Part shown: positions 1 through 10,455 of the stretch, in pieces | Layout: each line of letters starts with the position of its first letter | Numbering within the stretch: position 1 is the stretch's first letter | Position numbers and translations under genes: made by a program | The notes under the pieces: generated by a model | The model's input: only the letters and a program-made list of their open reading frames with translations | The model's database searches: none | Told to the model about the DNA's origin: nothing | Assembly: GCF_001625575.1 (NCBI RefSeq) | Contig: NZ_AUXV01000001.1 | Span: forward strand, 186,001 to 250,000 | Length of the DNA: 64,000 bases | Direction: 5' to 3' | From: Pseudoalteromonas luteoviolacea S2607 | GTDB taxonomy: Bacteria; Pseudomonadota; Gammaproteobacteria; Enterobacterales; Alteromonadaceae

Positions 1-515
1 CCGCGCTGCACATCTGCAGGCATACACTGAAAAATCGCATTATGTTCACTGTCTATAGGTAATAAGGTAGCACCGTGGCGCTTCACTTTATCCATAAACA
101 ATTGACCAGACATAACCAGTGACTCTTTATTTGCCAGAAGCACTTTTTTACCGGCTTCTACAGCGGCTAAAGTAGGTAGCAAACCAGCAGCGCCAACAAT
201 GGCTGACATCACAATGTCGACGTCTTCATGTGCCGCAATTTCACACATGGCATCTGTGCCGCTTAACACTTCAATTTTTGTATTGCTCAAACGCTCACGC
301 AGCGAGACTGCCGCAAGTTCATCTTGCATCACAACATAACGAGGGGTGTGCTCTAGCGCTTGCTGTTGTATCACCTCAACATTTGTGCCCGCTACAAGCG
401 CAAACACCTTATATCGCTTTTTATTACGCGACATGACATCTAGGGTTGAGGTACCAATCGAGCCGCTTGCACCAAGAATAACGACCTGCTCTAACTGGCT
501 TGACTCGACACTCAT
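1..515 (-). CDS. dxr: 1-deoxy-D-xylulose 5-phosphate reductoisomerase, N-terminal part (cut by window edge)
   Basis: This is the first 171 codons of the enzyme that converts DXP to MEP with NADPH, the committed step of the non-mevalonate isoprenoid pathway in the cytoplasm. The N-terminus shows the Rossmann nucleotide motif LGASGSIGTSTLDV, then LLANKESLVMSG and, just before the window edge, the metal/substrate motif LPIDSEHNAIFQ. The ATG overlaps the cdsA stop codon as ATGA, so the two genes are translationally coupled in the rpsB-to-dxr cluster. The rest of the gene lies outside the window. The family assignment is firm. Confidence 0.96.
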   Translation of the reverse strand, partial: MSVESSQLEQVVILGASGSIGTSTLDVMSRNKKRYKVFALVAGTNVEVIQQQALEHTPRYVVMQDELAAVSLRERLSNTKIEVLSGTDAMCEIAAHEDVDIVMSAIVGAAGLLPTLAAVEAGKKVLLANKESLVMSGQLFMDKVKRHGATLLPIDSEHNAIFQCMPADVQR

Positions 516-1378
516 AGTGTTACCGTCCATGCATAAAACAACGCAAACATTGGCGCAGCAGCGGTAAGACTATCAATACGATCTAAAATCCCGCCGTGGC
601 CTGGTAAACAACTACCTGAATCTTTTAGTCCTGCTTCTCGCTTGAACATACTTTCAAGTAAGTCACCTATTGCAGAAAACAGCGCGATTACAATGGTTAG
701 TGCGCCATATAGCAGCCACTGTTTATGCTCTACTCCCGAGCAATAGCAAAAAATTAATACAAAAACGACCGAGGTCAGTAAACCACCAATTAAGCCCTCA
801 ATTGTTTTATTTGGACTCACATTGGGCATTAACTTTCGCTTACCTAAGTTTTTACCTGCAAAGTAAGCACCAATATCGGCACTCCACACAATGCCTAGCA
901 CCACCATAATCAGCACTGAACCAAATTGTTCAGACGCACCATACTCAGCACTTCTAAGAACGTTTAGAGCCAGCCACAACGGGACCAGTGTTAAAAAGCC
1001 AGCAACAGCTGGCATAACCAAACCCTGACTCCAAGCTCGCGCCATTTTCGGGTATCGAAACACCAATAACGTTGCCACAATCCACCAAGCAGCTGCCAAG
1101 GTAAATAGATAATTAGCATCGGCCACTAATTTGCCTGACTGCCATAAACTCTCTATTGGCCAGTGCACATGAAATACTCCAATTAGTGCAGCCGTAACCA
1201 CAACATAACCAGCGCGATGTACTCCCTTCTTTAATCCCATTAAAGACGCCCACTCCCATGCTCCTAAAAGCACAATTGCACCAGCAATCATACTAAAGAG
1301 TTTCAGTGGCGTATAAAATACCAAAAGTAGCGCCAGTGGAGCCAATACCACCGACGTCATAATACGTTGTTTTAACAA
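512..1378 (-). CDS. cdsA: Phosphatidate cytidylyltransferase (CDP-diglyceride synthase)
   Basis: This integral membrane enzyme makes CDP-diacylglycerol from phosphatidate and CTP, the precursor of all membrane phospholipids. The 288-residue product is mostly hydrophobic segments. Near the C-terminus it carries the family signature as FKREAGLKDSGSCLPGHGG followed by ILDRIDS. The start is a TTG that gives MLKQRI, which aligns with known CdsA N-termini. An AAAGGT ribosome site stands about 8 bases upstream, and the first ATG is six codons further in. The gene follows uppS by 11 bases and overlaps dxr by 4. Confidence 0.96.
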   Translation of the reverse strand: MLKQRIMTSVVLAPLALLLVFYTPLKLFSMIAGAIVLLGAWEWASLMGLKKGVHRAGYVVVTAALIGVFHVHWPIESLWQSGKLVADANYLFTLAAAWWIVATLLVFRYPKMARAWSQGLVMPAVAGFLTLVPLWLALNVLRSAEYGASEQFGSVLIMVVLGIVWSADIGAYFAGKNLGKRKLMPNVSPNKTIEGLIGGLLTSVVFVLIFCYCSGVEHKQWLLYGALTIVIALFSAIGDLLESMFKREAGLKDSGSCLPGHGGILDRIDSLTAAAPMFALFYAWTVTL

Positions 1379-1389
1379 ATTTTATACCT

Positions 1390-2163
1390 TTAACTTGTTG
1401 ATTTGCTCTCGGCGAGTAGTTGTTGTATTTGTTCGCCTGTGCAACCAAAGCGCCTTTCTCTAGAAATATAGCAAGCAATTGCTTCTGAGAAAGCTTCTTC
1501 GTTAAAATCAGGCCAGAGTGTTTCTGTAAAATACAGCTCAGCATATGCGGCTTGCCATAACAAAAAGTTACTGATGCGATAATCACCACCAGTACGAATC
1601 AACAAATCCAGAGGACTTTGCTCTGCCATTGTTAACTTTTCAGACAATGCGTCTTCCGTGATATCTGCAACAGAGATCTCTCCCTGTTGTACCTGCGTTG
1701 CAAGCGATTGAGCCGCGGTCACAATATCCCATCGTCCACCGTAGTTTGCTGCAACATTTAAGGTCAAACCTGTGTTATTTGCAGTGAGTGCATGTGCATC
1801 GTGGACTTTAGCCTGTAAGCTTTCAGGGAATTTTGATATATCACCAATTATTTTTAGTTTTACATTATTTTTATGTAATTTCTTAACCTCTTTACTCAAT
1901 ACAAAGAGGAATAATTCCATTAAGGTACTAACTTCATCTTCGGGTCTGCGCCAGTTTTCACTGCTAAATGCAAACAGTGTTAAAGACTCAATGCCCAACT
2001 TAGTACAAAATTGTACAGCGCTACGAACAGAGTCGACACCTTTTTTATGTCCATATGCTCTAGGGCGCTTACGTGCCTGAGCCCAGCGCCCATTACCATC
2101 CATTATGATGGCAACATGCTTAGGTAATGATTGTTGTGAAATCGCGTCAGCGTTTAAAACCAT
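1390..2163 (-). CDS. uppS: Undecaprenyl diphosphate synthase (cis-prenyltransferase)
   Basis: The enzyme condenses isopentenyl diphosphate units onto farnesyl diphosphate to make the C55 lipid carrier precursor for peptidoglycan and O-antigen. The 257-residue protein has the catalytic P-loop-like motif IIMDGNGRW with Asp22, then [12 protein letters not shown]. The C-terminal signature is [18 protein letters not shown] followed by [17 protein letters not shown] replaces the GGEH found in E. coli, a conservative variation. It lies in the same-strand cluster between frr and cdsA and is probably cotranscribed with cdsA and dxr. Confidence 0.97.
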   Translation of the reverse strand: MVLNADAISQQSLPKHVAIIMDGNGRWAQARKRPRAYGHKKGVDSVRSAVQFCTKLGIESLTLFAFSSENWRRPEDEVSTLMELFLFVLSKEVKKLHKNNVKLKIIGDISKFPESLQAKVHDAHALTANNTGLTLNVAANYGGRWDIVTAAQSLATQVQQGEISVADITEDALSEKLTMAEQSPLDLLIRTGGDYRISNFLLWQAAYAELYFTETLWPDFNEEAFSEAIACYISRERRFGCTGEQIQQLLAESKSTS

Positions 2164-2346
2164 AGTACTATTTTAAATAAAAAAAACGCCGCCTAGTATA
2201 GCGCAGACAACGCTGCAAACCTAATAAAATTCTTTTTGTTCACTTATCAAGCGAGAGTGCCCGTAATATAAACAAGTTTCAACCCGATATAAAAATACAG
2301 GGCAACCCGCACCATTTGGTGCAGCGTGAGCAAGTCATAGGACAGC

Positions 2347-2372
2347 AAAAAGCCGCTAAAAAGCGGCTTTTT
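2347..2372 (-). terminator. Rho-independent terminator after frr
   Basis: An 11-bp perfect stem AAAAAGCCGCT/AGCGGCTTTTT with an AAAA loop lies about 20 bases past the frr stop on the minus strand and ends in a T run. It probably ends the pyrH-frr transcript and separates it from uppS-cdsA-dxr. Confidence 0.88.
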
Positions 2373-2391
2373 AATACAACTCAATAGAGTT

Positions 2392-2949
2392 TTAGATTTC
2401 CATCAACTCTGCTTCTTTCGCGCTAAGTTGTGTATCCATCTCTTTGATATGAGTGTCAGTGATCTTCTGGATCTCATCTTCTGCTTGACGCGCTTCATCT
2501 TCTGAAATCTCTTTGTCTTTTAGAAGTGATTTGATGTCACCATTCGCGTCACGACGAATGTTACGTACCGCAACTCGACCGCCTTCTACTTCGCCACGAA
2601 CGATCTTAATAAGGTCCTTACGACGCTCTTCTGTTAGTGGAGGAAGTGGAACACGAATAACTGTACCAGCTGACATCGGGTTTAAGCCCAGATCAGAAGC
2701 CATGATCGCTTTTTCAACAGCCTGTGCTAGAGACTTATCAAAAACGCTAATAGCAAGCGTACGAGAGTCTTCAACAGTTACATTAGCAACTTGGTTTAGA
2801 GGTGTATCGGCACCGTAGTAAGATACTGAAATACCATCTAGCAAAGCCGGGTGTGCACGACCAGTACGAATTTTAGAAAGTTGGCTAGCAAGTGCTGCCA
2901 CACTTTTTTTCATGCGCTCTTGAGCGTCTTTTTGGATATCATTAATCAC
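2392..2949 (-). CDS. frr: Ribosome recycling factor
   Basis: RRF works with EF-G to split the post-termination ribosome complex. The 185-residue length is standard. The sequence shows the family pattern [20 protein letters not shown] in the first domain and [20 protein letters not shown] in the helical domain. The start codon is GTG, giving MINDIQKDA, with AGGA about 8 bases upstream. It lies downstream of pyrH and ahead of a strong terminator, the order conserved in proteobacteria. Confidence 0.97.
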   Translation of the reverse strand: MINDIQKDAQERMKKSVAALASQLSKIRTGRAHPALLDGISVSYYGADTPLNQVANVTVEDSRTLAISVFDKSLAQAVEKAIMASDLGLNPMSAGTVIRVPLPPLTEERRKDLIKIVRGEVEGGRVAVRNIRRDANGDIKSLLKDKEISEDEARQAEDEIQKITDTHIKEMDTQLSAKEAELMEI

Positions 2950-3023
2950 AGTTGCAATCCTATTTTTACTGTTCTAACCAATCTACATCGTCAAACAGAT
3001 TGATCTGAGTTTGTTCTAAACAA

Positions 3024-3043
3024 ATGGTGCCTATACGCACCAT
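3024..3043 (-). terminator. Weak hairpin between pyrH and frr
   Basis: ATGGTGC and GCACCAT form a 7-bp stem just past the pyrH stop. On the minus strand only a short TTTG follows, so it may be an attenuator or RNA-processing stem rather than a full terminator. Confidence 0.35.
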
Positions 3044-3054
3044 CTGAAATTGCT

Positions 3055-3795
3055 TTATTCCGCTACTTTTTTCGATGTGATCAAAGTGCCTTCGTCTTCG
3101 CCCATGATAACGCGCTTCAACGCACCAGGCTTATTCATATTGAATACACTTAGTGGCATATTGTGGTCACGCGCTAATGTGAAAGCAGCTAAGTCCATCA
3201 CTTTAAGCTCTTTGTCGATAATTTCGTCATGAGTTAACTGGCTGTACAACGTTGCCTCTGGGTTTTTAACCGGGTCATCGCTGTATACACCGTCAACTTT
3301 AGTTGCTTTGATCACTGTATCCGCTTCAATCTCGATACCGCGTAAACATGCCGCAGAATCTGTCGTAAAGAACGGGTTACCAGTACCTGCTGAAAAGATA
3401 ACAACACGGCCAGATTTTAACAAGCTGATTGCCTCTGCCCAGTTGTAAGCATCACACACACCATTTAGTGGAATTGCTGACATCAAACGCGCGTTTACAA
3501 ACGCTCTATGCAGCGCATCACGCATCGCTAAACCGTTCATTACTGTTGCTAGCATGCCCATGTGATCGCCTACTACACGGTTCATACCCGCTTCAGCTAA
3601 AGAGCCACCGCGTAAAAAGTTACCGCCGCCGATCACCAAACCCACTTCTACGTCGAGTTCTACAAGTTCTTTGATTTCTTGCGCCATACGATCCAATACT
3701 TTTGGATCGATACCAAAGCCTTCATCTCCCATTAAAGCTTCACCGCTTAATTTAAGAAGAACGCGTCTAAAAACAGGTTTTCGATTGATAGTCAT
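3055..3795 (-). CDS. pyrH: UMP kinase
   Basis: The cytoplasmic enzyme phosphorylates UMP to UDP and is a hexameric, allosterically regulated member of the amino-acid kinase fold. The 246-residue sequence shows [19 protein letters not shown] near the start, the glycine-rich [10 protein letters not shown], and [16 protein letters not shown] for nucleotide binding. It sits between tsf and frr as usual. A strong hairpin just upstream suggests it is largely insulated from the rpsB-tsf transcript. Confidence 0.97.
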   Translation of the reverse strand: MTINRKPVFRRVLLKLSGEALMGDEGFGIDPKVLDRMAQEIKELVELDVEVGLVIGGGNFLRGGSLAEAGMNRVVGDHMGMLATVMNGLAMRDALHRAFVNARLMSAIPLNGVCDAYNWAEAISLLKSGRVVIFSAGTGNPFFTTDSAACLRGIEIEADTVIKATKVDGVYSDDPVKNPEATLYSQLTHDEIIDKELKVMDLAAFTLARDHNMPLSVFNMNKPGALKRVIMGEDEGTLITSKKVAE

Positions 3796-3825
3796 AATTT
3801 CCGGGCCAAGTTAAAATTGAGACAA

Positions 3826-3868
3826 AAAATAACCGCGCTTATGATAGACATAAATGCGCGGTTATTTT
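3826..3868 (-). terminator. Rho-independent terminator after tsf
   Basis: A 13-bp stem pairs AAAATAACCGCGC with GCGCGGTTATTTT around a 17-base loop, followed on the minus strand by a T-rich tail. It lies between the tsf stop and the pyrH start and should end the rpsB-tsf operon or attenuate read-through into pyrH. Confidence 0.88.
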
Positions 3869-3936
3869 AGAGAATTTTCTGCATTGACGCAAAAGCAAAT
3901 CACTACTTTTATGTCAATAAGATTATTCTATTGCGA

Positions 3937-4788
3937 TTATTCGCCTTTTGCAGCAGCAATCTGTGCAGCAACTTCAGCAGCGAAGTCTTCTTCTTTCTTC
4001 TCGATGCCTTCACCAACTTCTAGGCGAATGAATGAAGAAACGGTAGCGCCTTTCTCTTTAAGGTACTCACCAACAGACTTCTTAGGCTCCATGATGAAAG
4101 CTTGACCAGTAAGAGAGATCTCACCAGTGAACTTCTTCATACGGCCAACAACCATTTTTTCTGCGATTTCAGCAGGCTTGCCTTCGTTCATAGCGATTTC
4201 AACTTGAACCGCTTTTTCTTTTTCAACAACGTCAGCAGGTACGTCTTCTGGCTTCAGGAAGTCAGGCTTAGAAGCAGCAACGTGCATTGCAACGTGCTTA
4301 AGTGTTTCTTCGTCAGCATCACCAGTTACAACAACACCAATACGGTCGCCGTGACGGTATGCAGATAGCTTGTCACCATCGATGTACTCAACGCGACGTA
4401 CGTTGATGTTTTCACCGATCTTAGCAACTAGAGCAACACGAGTCTCTTCAAACTTAGCTTGAAGGTCAGCGATTGTAGCTTTAGTAGCAACAGCGTCGTC
4501 AAGAACAGTGTTAGCAAAACCTAGGAAGTTTTCGTCTTTAGCAACGAAGTCAGTTTGACAGTTAACTTCAAGAAGCGCAGCAAAACCTTCACCTTGCTTG
4601 ATAAGGATTGTACCTTCAGCAGCGATGTTACCCGCTTTCTTAGCAGCTTTAGCAGCACCACTCTTACGCATGTTCTCGATCGCTAGATCGATATCACCGT
4701 TAGTTTCAGTTAGTGCTTTTTTACAATCCATCATGCCAGCGCCAGTACGCTCGCGAAGTTCTTTAACTAGGGCAGCAGTTACAGCCAT
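3937..4788 (-). CDS. tsf: Translation elongation factor Ts
   Basis: EF-Ts is the nucleotide exchange factor for EF-Tu. The start gives [18 protein letters not shown] followed by MMDCKKAL, the conserved N-terminal UBA-like domain. The core motif [13 protein letters not shown] lies around residues 79-91. This ATG has GAGGA about 7 bases upstream. A start 22 codons earlier is in frame, but its added residues do not resemble the family. The product is 283 residues, normal for gammaproteobacteria, and it is cotranscribed with rpsB. Confidence 0.97.
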   Translation of the reverse strand: MAVTAALVKELRERTGAGMMDCKKALTETNGDIDLAIENMRKSGAAKAAKKAGNIAAEGTILIKQGEGFAALLEVNCQTDFVAKDENFLGFANTVLDDAVATKATIADLQAKFEETRVALVAKIGENINVRRVEYIDGDKLSAYRHGDRIGVVVTGDADEETLKHVAMHVAASKPDFLKPEDVPADVVEKEKAVQVEIAMNEGKPAEIAEKMVVGRMKKFTGEISLTGQAFIMEPKKSVGEYLKEKGATVSSFIRLEVGEGIEKKEEDFAAEVAAQIAAAKGE

Positions 4789-4894
4789 TAGAATATCCTC
4801 AATTCTGAATTCGGTTTTTTTGGTAAGCGAATTTCCGCTTGTAAAGAATATCAAGTCTTCATCATTAAGTTGATGAAGACTTGATGACAGCTAA

Positions 4895-5623
4895 TTACTC
4901 AGCTTCTACGAAATCGTCGTTTTCTGCTTGAGCAACGATGTTGCTTTCACGACCTTCTGTGATAGCAGTTGCAACAGCGTTAGTGTAAAGCTGGATTGCA
5001 CGGATCGCATCGTCGTTACCTGGGATGATGAAATCAACACCATCTGGGTTTGAGTTAGTATCAACAACTGATACTACTGGAATACCTAGGTTGTTAGCTT
5101 CACGGATAGCAATGTGCTCGTGGTCAGCATCGATTACGAAGATAGCGTCAGGTAGACCGCCCATATCTTTGATACCACCAAGGCTCTTCTCAAGCTTTTC
5201 CATTTCACGCGTTTTCATTAGCGCTTCTTTCTTAGTAAGCTTCTCGAAAGTACCGTCTTGGCTTTGAGCTTCAAGGTCTTTAAGACGCTTGATTGATTGA
5301 CGAACTGTTTTCCAGTTAGTCAACATACCACCTAACCAACGGTGATTTACGTAGAACTGCTCACTTGAGATAGCTGCTTCTTTAACTGCTTCACCAGCTG
5401 CGCGCTTAGTACCTACGAAAAGGATTTTACCTTTGTTAGATGCAACGTTTGATAAAAACTTAAGTGCATCGTTGAAAAGTGGAACTGTCTTTTCTAGGTT
5501 GATGATATGAACGCGGTTACGAGCACCGAAGATGAACGGCTTCATCTTAGGGTTCCAGTAACGTGCCTGGTGACCAAAGTGAACACCAGCTTGAAGCATA
5601 TCGCGCATTGAAACGTTTGCCAT
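4895..5623 (-). CDS. rpsB: 30S ribosomal protein S2
   Basis: This is the small-subunit protein S2, 242 residues. It opens with [20 protein letters not shown] and carries [20 protein letters not shown], typical of the family. AGAGGA upstream is the ribosome site. It is the first gene of the rpsB-tsf operon and is divergent from map. In gammaproteobacteria S2 represses its own operon through the mRNA leader. Such a leader is possible here but was not demonstrated. Confidence 0.98.
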   Translation of the reverse strand: MANVSMRDMLQAGVHFGHQARYWNPKMKPFIFGARNRVHIINLEKTVPLFNDALKFLSNVASNKGKILFVGTKRAAGEAVKEAAISSEQFYVNHRWLGGMLTNWKTVRQSIKRLKDLEAQSQDGTFEKLTKKEALMKTREMEKLEKSLGGIKDMGGLPDAIFVIDADHEHIAIREANNLGIPVVSVVDTNSNPDGVDFIIPGNDDAIRAIQLYTNAVATAITEGRESNIVAQAENDDFVEAE

Positions 5624-5913
5624 TTGTATTTTCCTCTATTTAATTAGGGTTAGGCCTCCACATATCCCATATCACCAACATGCTAATTACGTATCTTTGA
5701 CCGATACAAACATGCACCCAAGTGTATGTGTCGATATGTGTGTGTGTTAAAATTTAATTTTGCTTGTCTTAAGTACAAACAACCTCAACATCTGTTAGAG
5801 AAGATTTATTTGTAAAAAGACGGCGCGCTTTATACCATATAAATTAAATTAACTCAATGACGAGAGCAAAATTTGCTCGTTATTGCTACTAGAAATTATG
5901 ACTTGGAGTCTCA
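5624..5913. promoter_or_regulatory. Divergent rpsB / map regulatory region
   Basis: This 290-bp AT-rich gap separates two divergent genes and must hold both promoters and the rpsB leader. I could not fix -10/-35 boxes with confidence. On the map side there is a 15-base inverted repeat GAGCAAAATTTGCTC at 5864-5878, about 35 bases before the map ATG. Its partner protein is unknown. Confidence 0.5.
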
Positions 5914-6702
5914 ATGAGTGCAGTGATTAAAACCCCTGATGAAATCGAAAAGATGCGTATTGCCGGTAGGTTAGCGGCTGAAGTATTAGAAATGATTGAA
6001 CCTTATGTGAAGCCTGGGGTTACCACAGACGAATTAAACACAATTTGTCACGATTACATTGTGGATGTACAAGGCTGCATCCCAGCACCATTAAATTATC
6101 ACGGTTTTCCAAAGTCTATTTGTACCTCAGTTAACCACGTTATCTGCCATGGCATTCCCAATGAGAAACCATTGAAAGAAGGTGATATCGTCAATATCGA
6201 TGTGACAGTTATCAAAGATGGCTACCACGGTGATACCTCTAAAATGTTCTATGTAGGCAAACCGAGCATTCAAGGGAAACGCCTGAGCGAAATCACGCAA
6301 GAATCACTTTACTTGGCAATCAAAATGGTCAAACCAGGCGTAAGGTTAGGTGATATTGGCGCTGCCATTCAAAAATATGCAGAAGGCTTTAACTACTCAA
6401 TTGTTCGCGAATATTGTGGCCACGGTATTGGTGCTGAATTCCACGAAGAGCCACAAGTTATGCACTACGGTAAACCTGGCACGGGTGAAGTACTAAAAGC
6501 TGGTATGTGCTTAACGATTGAGCCTATGGTTAACGCTGGCAAGCGCCAGTGCAAACTGCTAAAAGATGACTGGACTGTTGTGACTAAAGACCGTAGTCTA
6601 TCTGCTCAGTGGGAACACACGTTACTCGTGACAGACAATGGTGTCGAGATCCTTACGCACCGTAATGATGACACCATCGAAAAAGTGATCGAGCACGCAT
6701 AA
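5914..6702 (+). CDS. map: Type I methionine aminopeptidase
   Basis: It removes the N-terminal methionine from nascent proteins in the cytoplasm using a two-metal site. The 262-residue protein shows NHVICHGIPNEKPLKEGD, the metal aspartates in IVNIDVTVIKDGYHGDTSKM, the CGHGIGAEFHEEP histidine motif and the IEPMVNAGK glutamate. It starts at ATG with GGAGTC just upstream. Gene order map-glnD-dapD opposite rpsB-tsf is the standard gammaproteobacterial arrangement. Confidence 0.97.
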   Translation: MSAVIKTPDEIEKMRIAGRLAAEVLEMIEPYVKPGVTTDELNTICHDYIVDVQGCIPAPLNYHGFPKSICTSVNHVICHGIPNEKPLKEGDIVNIDVTVIKDGYHGDTSKMFYVGKPSIQGKRLSEITQESLYLAIKMVKPGVRLGDIGAAIQKYAEGFNYSIVREYCGHGIGAEFHEEPQVMHYGKPGTGEVLKAGMCLTIEPMVNAGKRQCKLLKDDWTVVTKDRSLSAQWEHTLLVTDNGVEILTHRNDDTIEKVIEHA

Positions 6703-6812
6703 TTTCAACTATACTGCTCTTGCTTTTCAAACAGCAAGTAACTTGACTACCACCTAGAATAGCCGCTTGGGTCTTTCCCACAGCGGACAACGTTGCAGAT
6801 ATTTTGAAAGCG

Positions 6813-6833
6813 CAGGCCGTCATGTACGGCCTG
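6813..6833 (+). other. Stem-loop in the map-glnD spacer
   Basis: An 8-bp perfect stem CAGGCCGT/ACGGCCTG with loop CATGT lies 56 bases before glnD. No T run follows, so it is not a classical terminator. It could be an attenuator or processing site in the glnD leader. The rest of the 186-base spacer shows nothing else clear. Confidence 0.35.
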
Positions 6834-6888
6834 ATACGCTTGCAGCGACAAAAAATACTTAAAGATAATAAGGACCCAAGGAAATCCC

Positions 6889-9507
6889 GTGGCGTTACCG
6901 AACAAAGTAAAATTGTTGCTAGAAGAAGCCGAGCAACTTTGTGATTACAAAGGTTGTATGAGCTATTTTTACAAATGGCTAAACAATCAATTCTCCAAGC
7001 AACCCGTTAGACTCTTGATCAATGCACGCTCTGAGTTCATTGATATCTTACTAAAAAAGCTGTTCGTTCAAACTGGCTTAGCTGATTTCGAGCAATTGGC
7101 ATTAATCGGTATTGGTGGCTATGGCAGAGGCGAGTTACACCCCTTTTCCGACATCGACTTTTTGCTACTGACCGATGGCGAGCCCAACGATGAATTAAGA
7201 CAAAAACTCGAAGTATTTGTCACGCTACTGTGGGATTTAAACCTTGACATAGGCCATAGTGTTCGCACTCATGAGCAGGTGCTTGAGCAAAAGCGACAAG
7301 ATGTACACTTTACCACCAGCCTGCTCGAGAGCCGTTTAATCTGTGGCAACTTGGTTGAGTTTGAGCGGCTTAAAAGTCATATCGTCAAAACCCCTATCTG
7401 GCGCTCCGATGACTTTTTTATTGCCAAAGTTAAAGAACAGCGAATTAGACGTAAAAAATGCCATGGCACGGCTTATAACTTAGAACCCAATATTAAAGAG
7501 AACCCAGGCGGCTTGCGTGATTTGCAAACCATTTTCTGGGTAGCCAAAAAACATTTCCATGCAGAAACCCTCGAAGAGCTTATTGGCCATGGCTACTTGA
7601 CCCATGAGGAGTATCAAGAGCTCATGGAATGCCTAGAGAACTTGTGGAATATTCGTTTTGCACTGCATTTAGCAGCTGGTCGCCCCGAAAACCGCCTTCT
7701 GTTTGACTACCAGCCTCATGCAGCAGAGTTATTAGGGTTCGGTTCTGAGGGCAAGCCCTCAGTGGAACGCATGATGAAACGCCTGTTTCGTATCATGAGT
7801 CGTGTACGAGAAATGAACCAAATGCTATTGGCGTATTTCGAGCAAAGTATTTTACCTGACCAAGATGCCCTTACCGTGGTGCCTTTGGATGCACATTTTG
7901 AACGCATTGGTCATAAAATCAGAGTGAAGAACCCCTCTGCATTTTTCTTGCGTGAGAATTTATTGGTGCTGTTTGAGCACATCGCTGATAACCCAGATAT
8001 TACAGACATTGACCCCAATACAATACGCTCGGTAAGACAGGTAAGACGCCGTTTGTTGGGGGATTTACAAGACTACGCAGCATGCAGAGACGCATTTATG
8101 CGCTTGCTTAAGCACCCCAATGGAATGGGTAGAGCGTTCACGCTCATGCATAAACATGGCTTAATTGCCGCTTACCTGCCGCAGTGGCGAAGTATTTTTG
8201 GGCAAATGCAGTTTGACCTGTTTCATGCTTATACAGTGGATGAGCATACACACAAGCTCATCAACAATATACATAAATATCGTGACAAACAGTTCAACAA
8301 AGAGTTTCCAATTTGTTCCGAAATCATGACGCGGATGGATAAACCTGAACTCCTGTATTTAGCCGGTATATTCCATGATATCGCCAAAGGACGAGGTGGT
8401 GACCATTCAGAGCTTGGAGCCGTCGACGCAACGGCATTTGCAAGTATGCATAAATTGACGCCATCTGATGGTAAGTTGGTCGCTTGGCTCGTTGAACATC
8501 ATTTGTTAATGTCTGTCACTGCACAGCGTAAAGATATTAATGACCCGGATGTCATTAATGAGTTTGCCTCCAAAGTAAAAAATGAACGGCAGTTGGATTA
8601 TTTATATTGCTTAACCGTTGCTGATATACGCGCCACCAATGATAACCTTTGGAACGACTGGAAAAACACCCTACTGAGAGAGCTCTATTTACACGCTCAA
8701 CGCGCTTTGAGATTAGGGCTAGAAAACCCGATGGATATGCGAGATCAAATTCGCGACAAAAAAGCGCAAGCACAGCAAAGGCTTTTAGACGCCGGATATG
8801 AGGAAGAGCGCATTACGTTGTTGTGGTCTCGCTTCAAAGCCAACTACTTTACAGGCTTTAGTGAGCAGCAAATCTCATGGCAAAGTGAGTTTTTACTTTC
8901 AAGGAAAGATCAAAGTACTGCCGGAGTTGCCGTATCTGAAAAACCAATGCACGGTGGTACACAAGTATTTGTTTACGCACCATATGAAGCCAGTTTGTTC
9001 GCCAAATTGGTGTCTGTAATAGGCACCAAAAAAGCGCAAATTCAGCATGCTCAAGTTATGACAACAAAAGATGGGTATGTGGTATTTAGCTTTGTAATTT
9101 TGGAAGTAAATGGTGATGCTATCAGTGGTAGCAGAGCAAAAAATATTCGCCGAGGTTTAGAGAGCATTCTCGCCGACCCGAAAAAGAAAATACGACTTAA
9201 AAAGAATCGCTCACATAGGTTTAAAGACTTTAATATCAAGCCCAAGGTGATTTTGCGACCACATGCCCGTGAAGACCGTAATTTGCTTGAAATACAAGCA
9301 GTTGATATTCAGGGTCTATTAACAAAGATTGCGGAAGTATTGCAGGTTAAAAACTTACATATTCACGCCGCTAGGATCACCACGGTAGGCGAGCGAGCAG
9401 AAGATTTCTTTGTCGTTTCAAATGAACAATATCAAGCACTCAGTGAAGATGAAAAGAGTGATCTTCATCTCTCACTGATGAAGAAATTAAACGCCGAATC
9501 TGAATAA
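6889..9507 (+). CDS. glnD: Bifunctional uridylyltransferase/uridylyl-removing enzyme of PII
   Basis: GlnD senses glutamine and adds or removes UMP on PII proteins, so it controls glutamine synthetase and nitrogen regulation. The 872-residue protein is close to the E. coli length of 890. The nucleotidyltransferase domain has [14 protein letters not shown] at residues 77-90 with catalytic aspartates 88 and 90. The HD hydrolase domain has [12 protein letters not shown] with His496-Asp497. Two ACT domains for glutamine sensing follow at roughly 690-740 and 800-850. The start is GTG with AAGGA upstream. Confidence 0.97.
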   Translation: MALPNKVKLLLEEAEQLCDYKGCMSYFYKWLNNQFSKQPVRLLINARSEFIDILLKKLFVQTGLADFEQLALIGIGGYGRGELHPFSDIDFLLLTDGEPNDELRQKLEVFVTLLWDLNLDIGHSVRTHEQVLEQKRQDVHFTTSLLESRLICGNLVEFERLKSHIVKTPIWRSDDFFIAKVKEQRIRRKKCHGTAYNLEPNIKENPGGLRDLQTIFWVAKKHFHAETLEELIGHGYLTHEEYQELMECLENLWNIRFALHLAAGRPENRLLFDYQPHAAELLGFGSEGKPSVERMMKRLFRIMSRVREMNQMLLAYFEQSILPDQDALTVVPLDAHFERIGHKIRVKNPSAFFLRENLLVLFEHIADNPDITDIDPNTIRSVRQVRRRLLGDLQDYAACRDAFMRLLKHPNGMGRAFTLMHKHGLIAAYLPQWRSIFGQMQFDLFHAYTVDEHTHKLINNIHKYRDKQFNKEFPICSEIMTRMDKPELLYLAGIFHDIAKGRGGDHSELGAVDATAFASMHKLTPSDGKLVAWLVEHHLLMSVTAQRKDINDPDVINEFASKVKNERQLDYLYCLTVADIRATNDNLWNDWKNTLLRELYLHAQRALRLGLENPMDMRDQIRDKKAQAQQRLLDAGYEEERITLLWSRFKANYFTGFSEQQISWQSEFLLSRKDQSTAGVAVSEKPMHGGTQVFVYAPYEASLFAKLVSVIGTKKAQIQHAQVMTTKDGYVVFSFVILEVNGDAISGSRAKNIRRGLESILADPKKKIRLKKNRSHRFKDFNIKPKVILRPHAREDRNLLEIQAVDIQGLLTKIAEVLQVKNLHIHAARITTVGERAEDFFVVSNEQYQALSEDEKSDLHLSLMKKLNAESE

Positions 9508-9517
9508 CGAGGATACT

Positions 9518-10345
9518 ATGTCGGATTTAAAAAGTATTATTGAACAAGCATGGGAAAACCGTGACAGCATCACACCTTCAAGCGTTGTCCCAGAAGTTAA
9601 AAAAGCCATTATCGACTCTTTAGAGCTGTTGGACTCTGGCGCAGCGCGCGTTGCAGAAAAAGTCAGTGACGAGTGGGTCGTCCACCAATGGCTTAAAAAA
9701 GCGGTTTTGCTATCGTTTAGGATCCGTGACAATCAACCAATGAATGATGGCGTAAATCAGTTTTACGACAAAGTTCCGCTGAAGTTCAGTGATTATACAC
9801 CCGAGCAATTTCAACAAGGCGGCATGCGCGTAGTCCCTAATGCAGTGGCGCGCCAAGGCAGCTTCGTTGGCAAAAATGTTGTGCTTATGCCGTCATACGT
9901 AAACATTGGCGCATATGTTGATGAAGGTACGATGGTGGATACTTGGGCGACGGTCGGCTCATGTGCACAGATCGGTAAAAATGTTCACCTATCTGGTGGC
10001 GTAGGCATCGGTGGTGTATTAGAGCCACTACAAGCAAACCCTACAATAATTGAAGACAACTGCTTTATCGGCGCCCGCTCTGAGATCGTTGAAGGTGTTA
10101 TCGTCGAAGAAGGCGCAGTCATTTCAATGGGTGTGTACATTTCTCAAAGCACCCGTATTTACGATAGAGAAACAGGTGAAATCCACTATGGTCGCGTGCC
10201 TGCGGGTTCAGTTGTTGTGCCTGGCTCACTTCCAAGTAAAGACGGCACACATAGTTTGTATGCTGCGATCATTGTTAAAAAGGTCGACAAGCAAACTCGC
10301 GAAAAAGTCGGTGTCAACGCCCTACTTCGCTCAGTTCAGGACTAA
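9518..10345 (+). CDS. dapD: 2,3,4,5-tetrahydropyridine-2,6-dicarboxylate N-succinyltransferase
   Basis: The enzyme succinylates tetrahydrodipicolinate in the lysine/meso-diaminopimelate pathway, which feeds peptidoglycan. The 275-residue product matches the family length. Its central region is a left-handed beta-helix built from hexapeptide repeats ([20 protein letters not shown], then [15 protein letters not shown]). It starts 10 bases after glnD and ends at a strong terminator, so the two genes are probably cotranscribed. Confidence 0.97.
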   Translation: MSDLKSIIEQAWENRDSITPSSVVPEVKKAIIDSLELLDSGAARVAEKVSDEWVVHQWLKKAVLLSFRIRDNQPMNDGVNQFYDKVPLKFSDYTPEQFQQGGMRVVPNAVARQGSFVGKNVVLMPSYVNIGAYVDEGTMVDTWATVGSCAQIGKNVHLSGGVGIGGVLEPLQANPTIIEDNCFIGARSEIVEGVIVEEGAVISMGVYISQSTRIYDRETGEIHYGRVPAGSVVVPGSLPSKDGTHSLYAAIIVKKVDKQTREKVGVNALLRSVQD

Positions 10346-10357
10346 GCTCAATTTTTT

Positions 10358-10387
10358 ACCGTACACCGCACCATGGTGTACGGTTTT
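10358..10387 (+). terminator. Rho-independent terminator after dapD
   Basis: A 10-bp perfect stem ACCGTACACC/GGTGTACGGT with loop GCACCAT is followed by TTTT. It lies 13 bases after the dapD stop. Confidence 0.9.
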
Positions 10388-10455
10388 AATCTTATTACTG
10401 ACTTTTCAGTCCCAACCATGCTAAATATATGGCTGATATTAAAAGGACTGAAGTG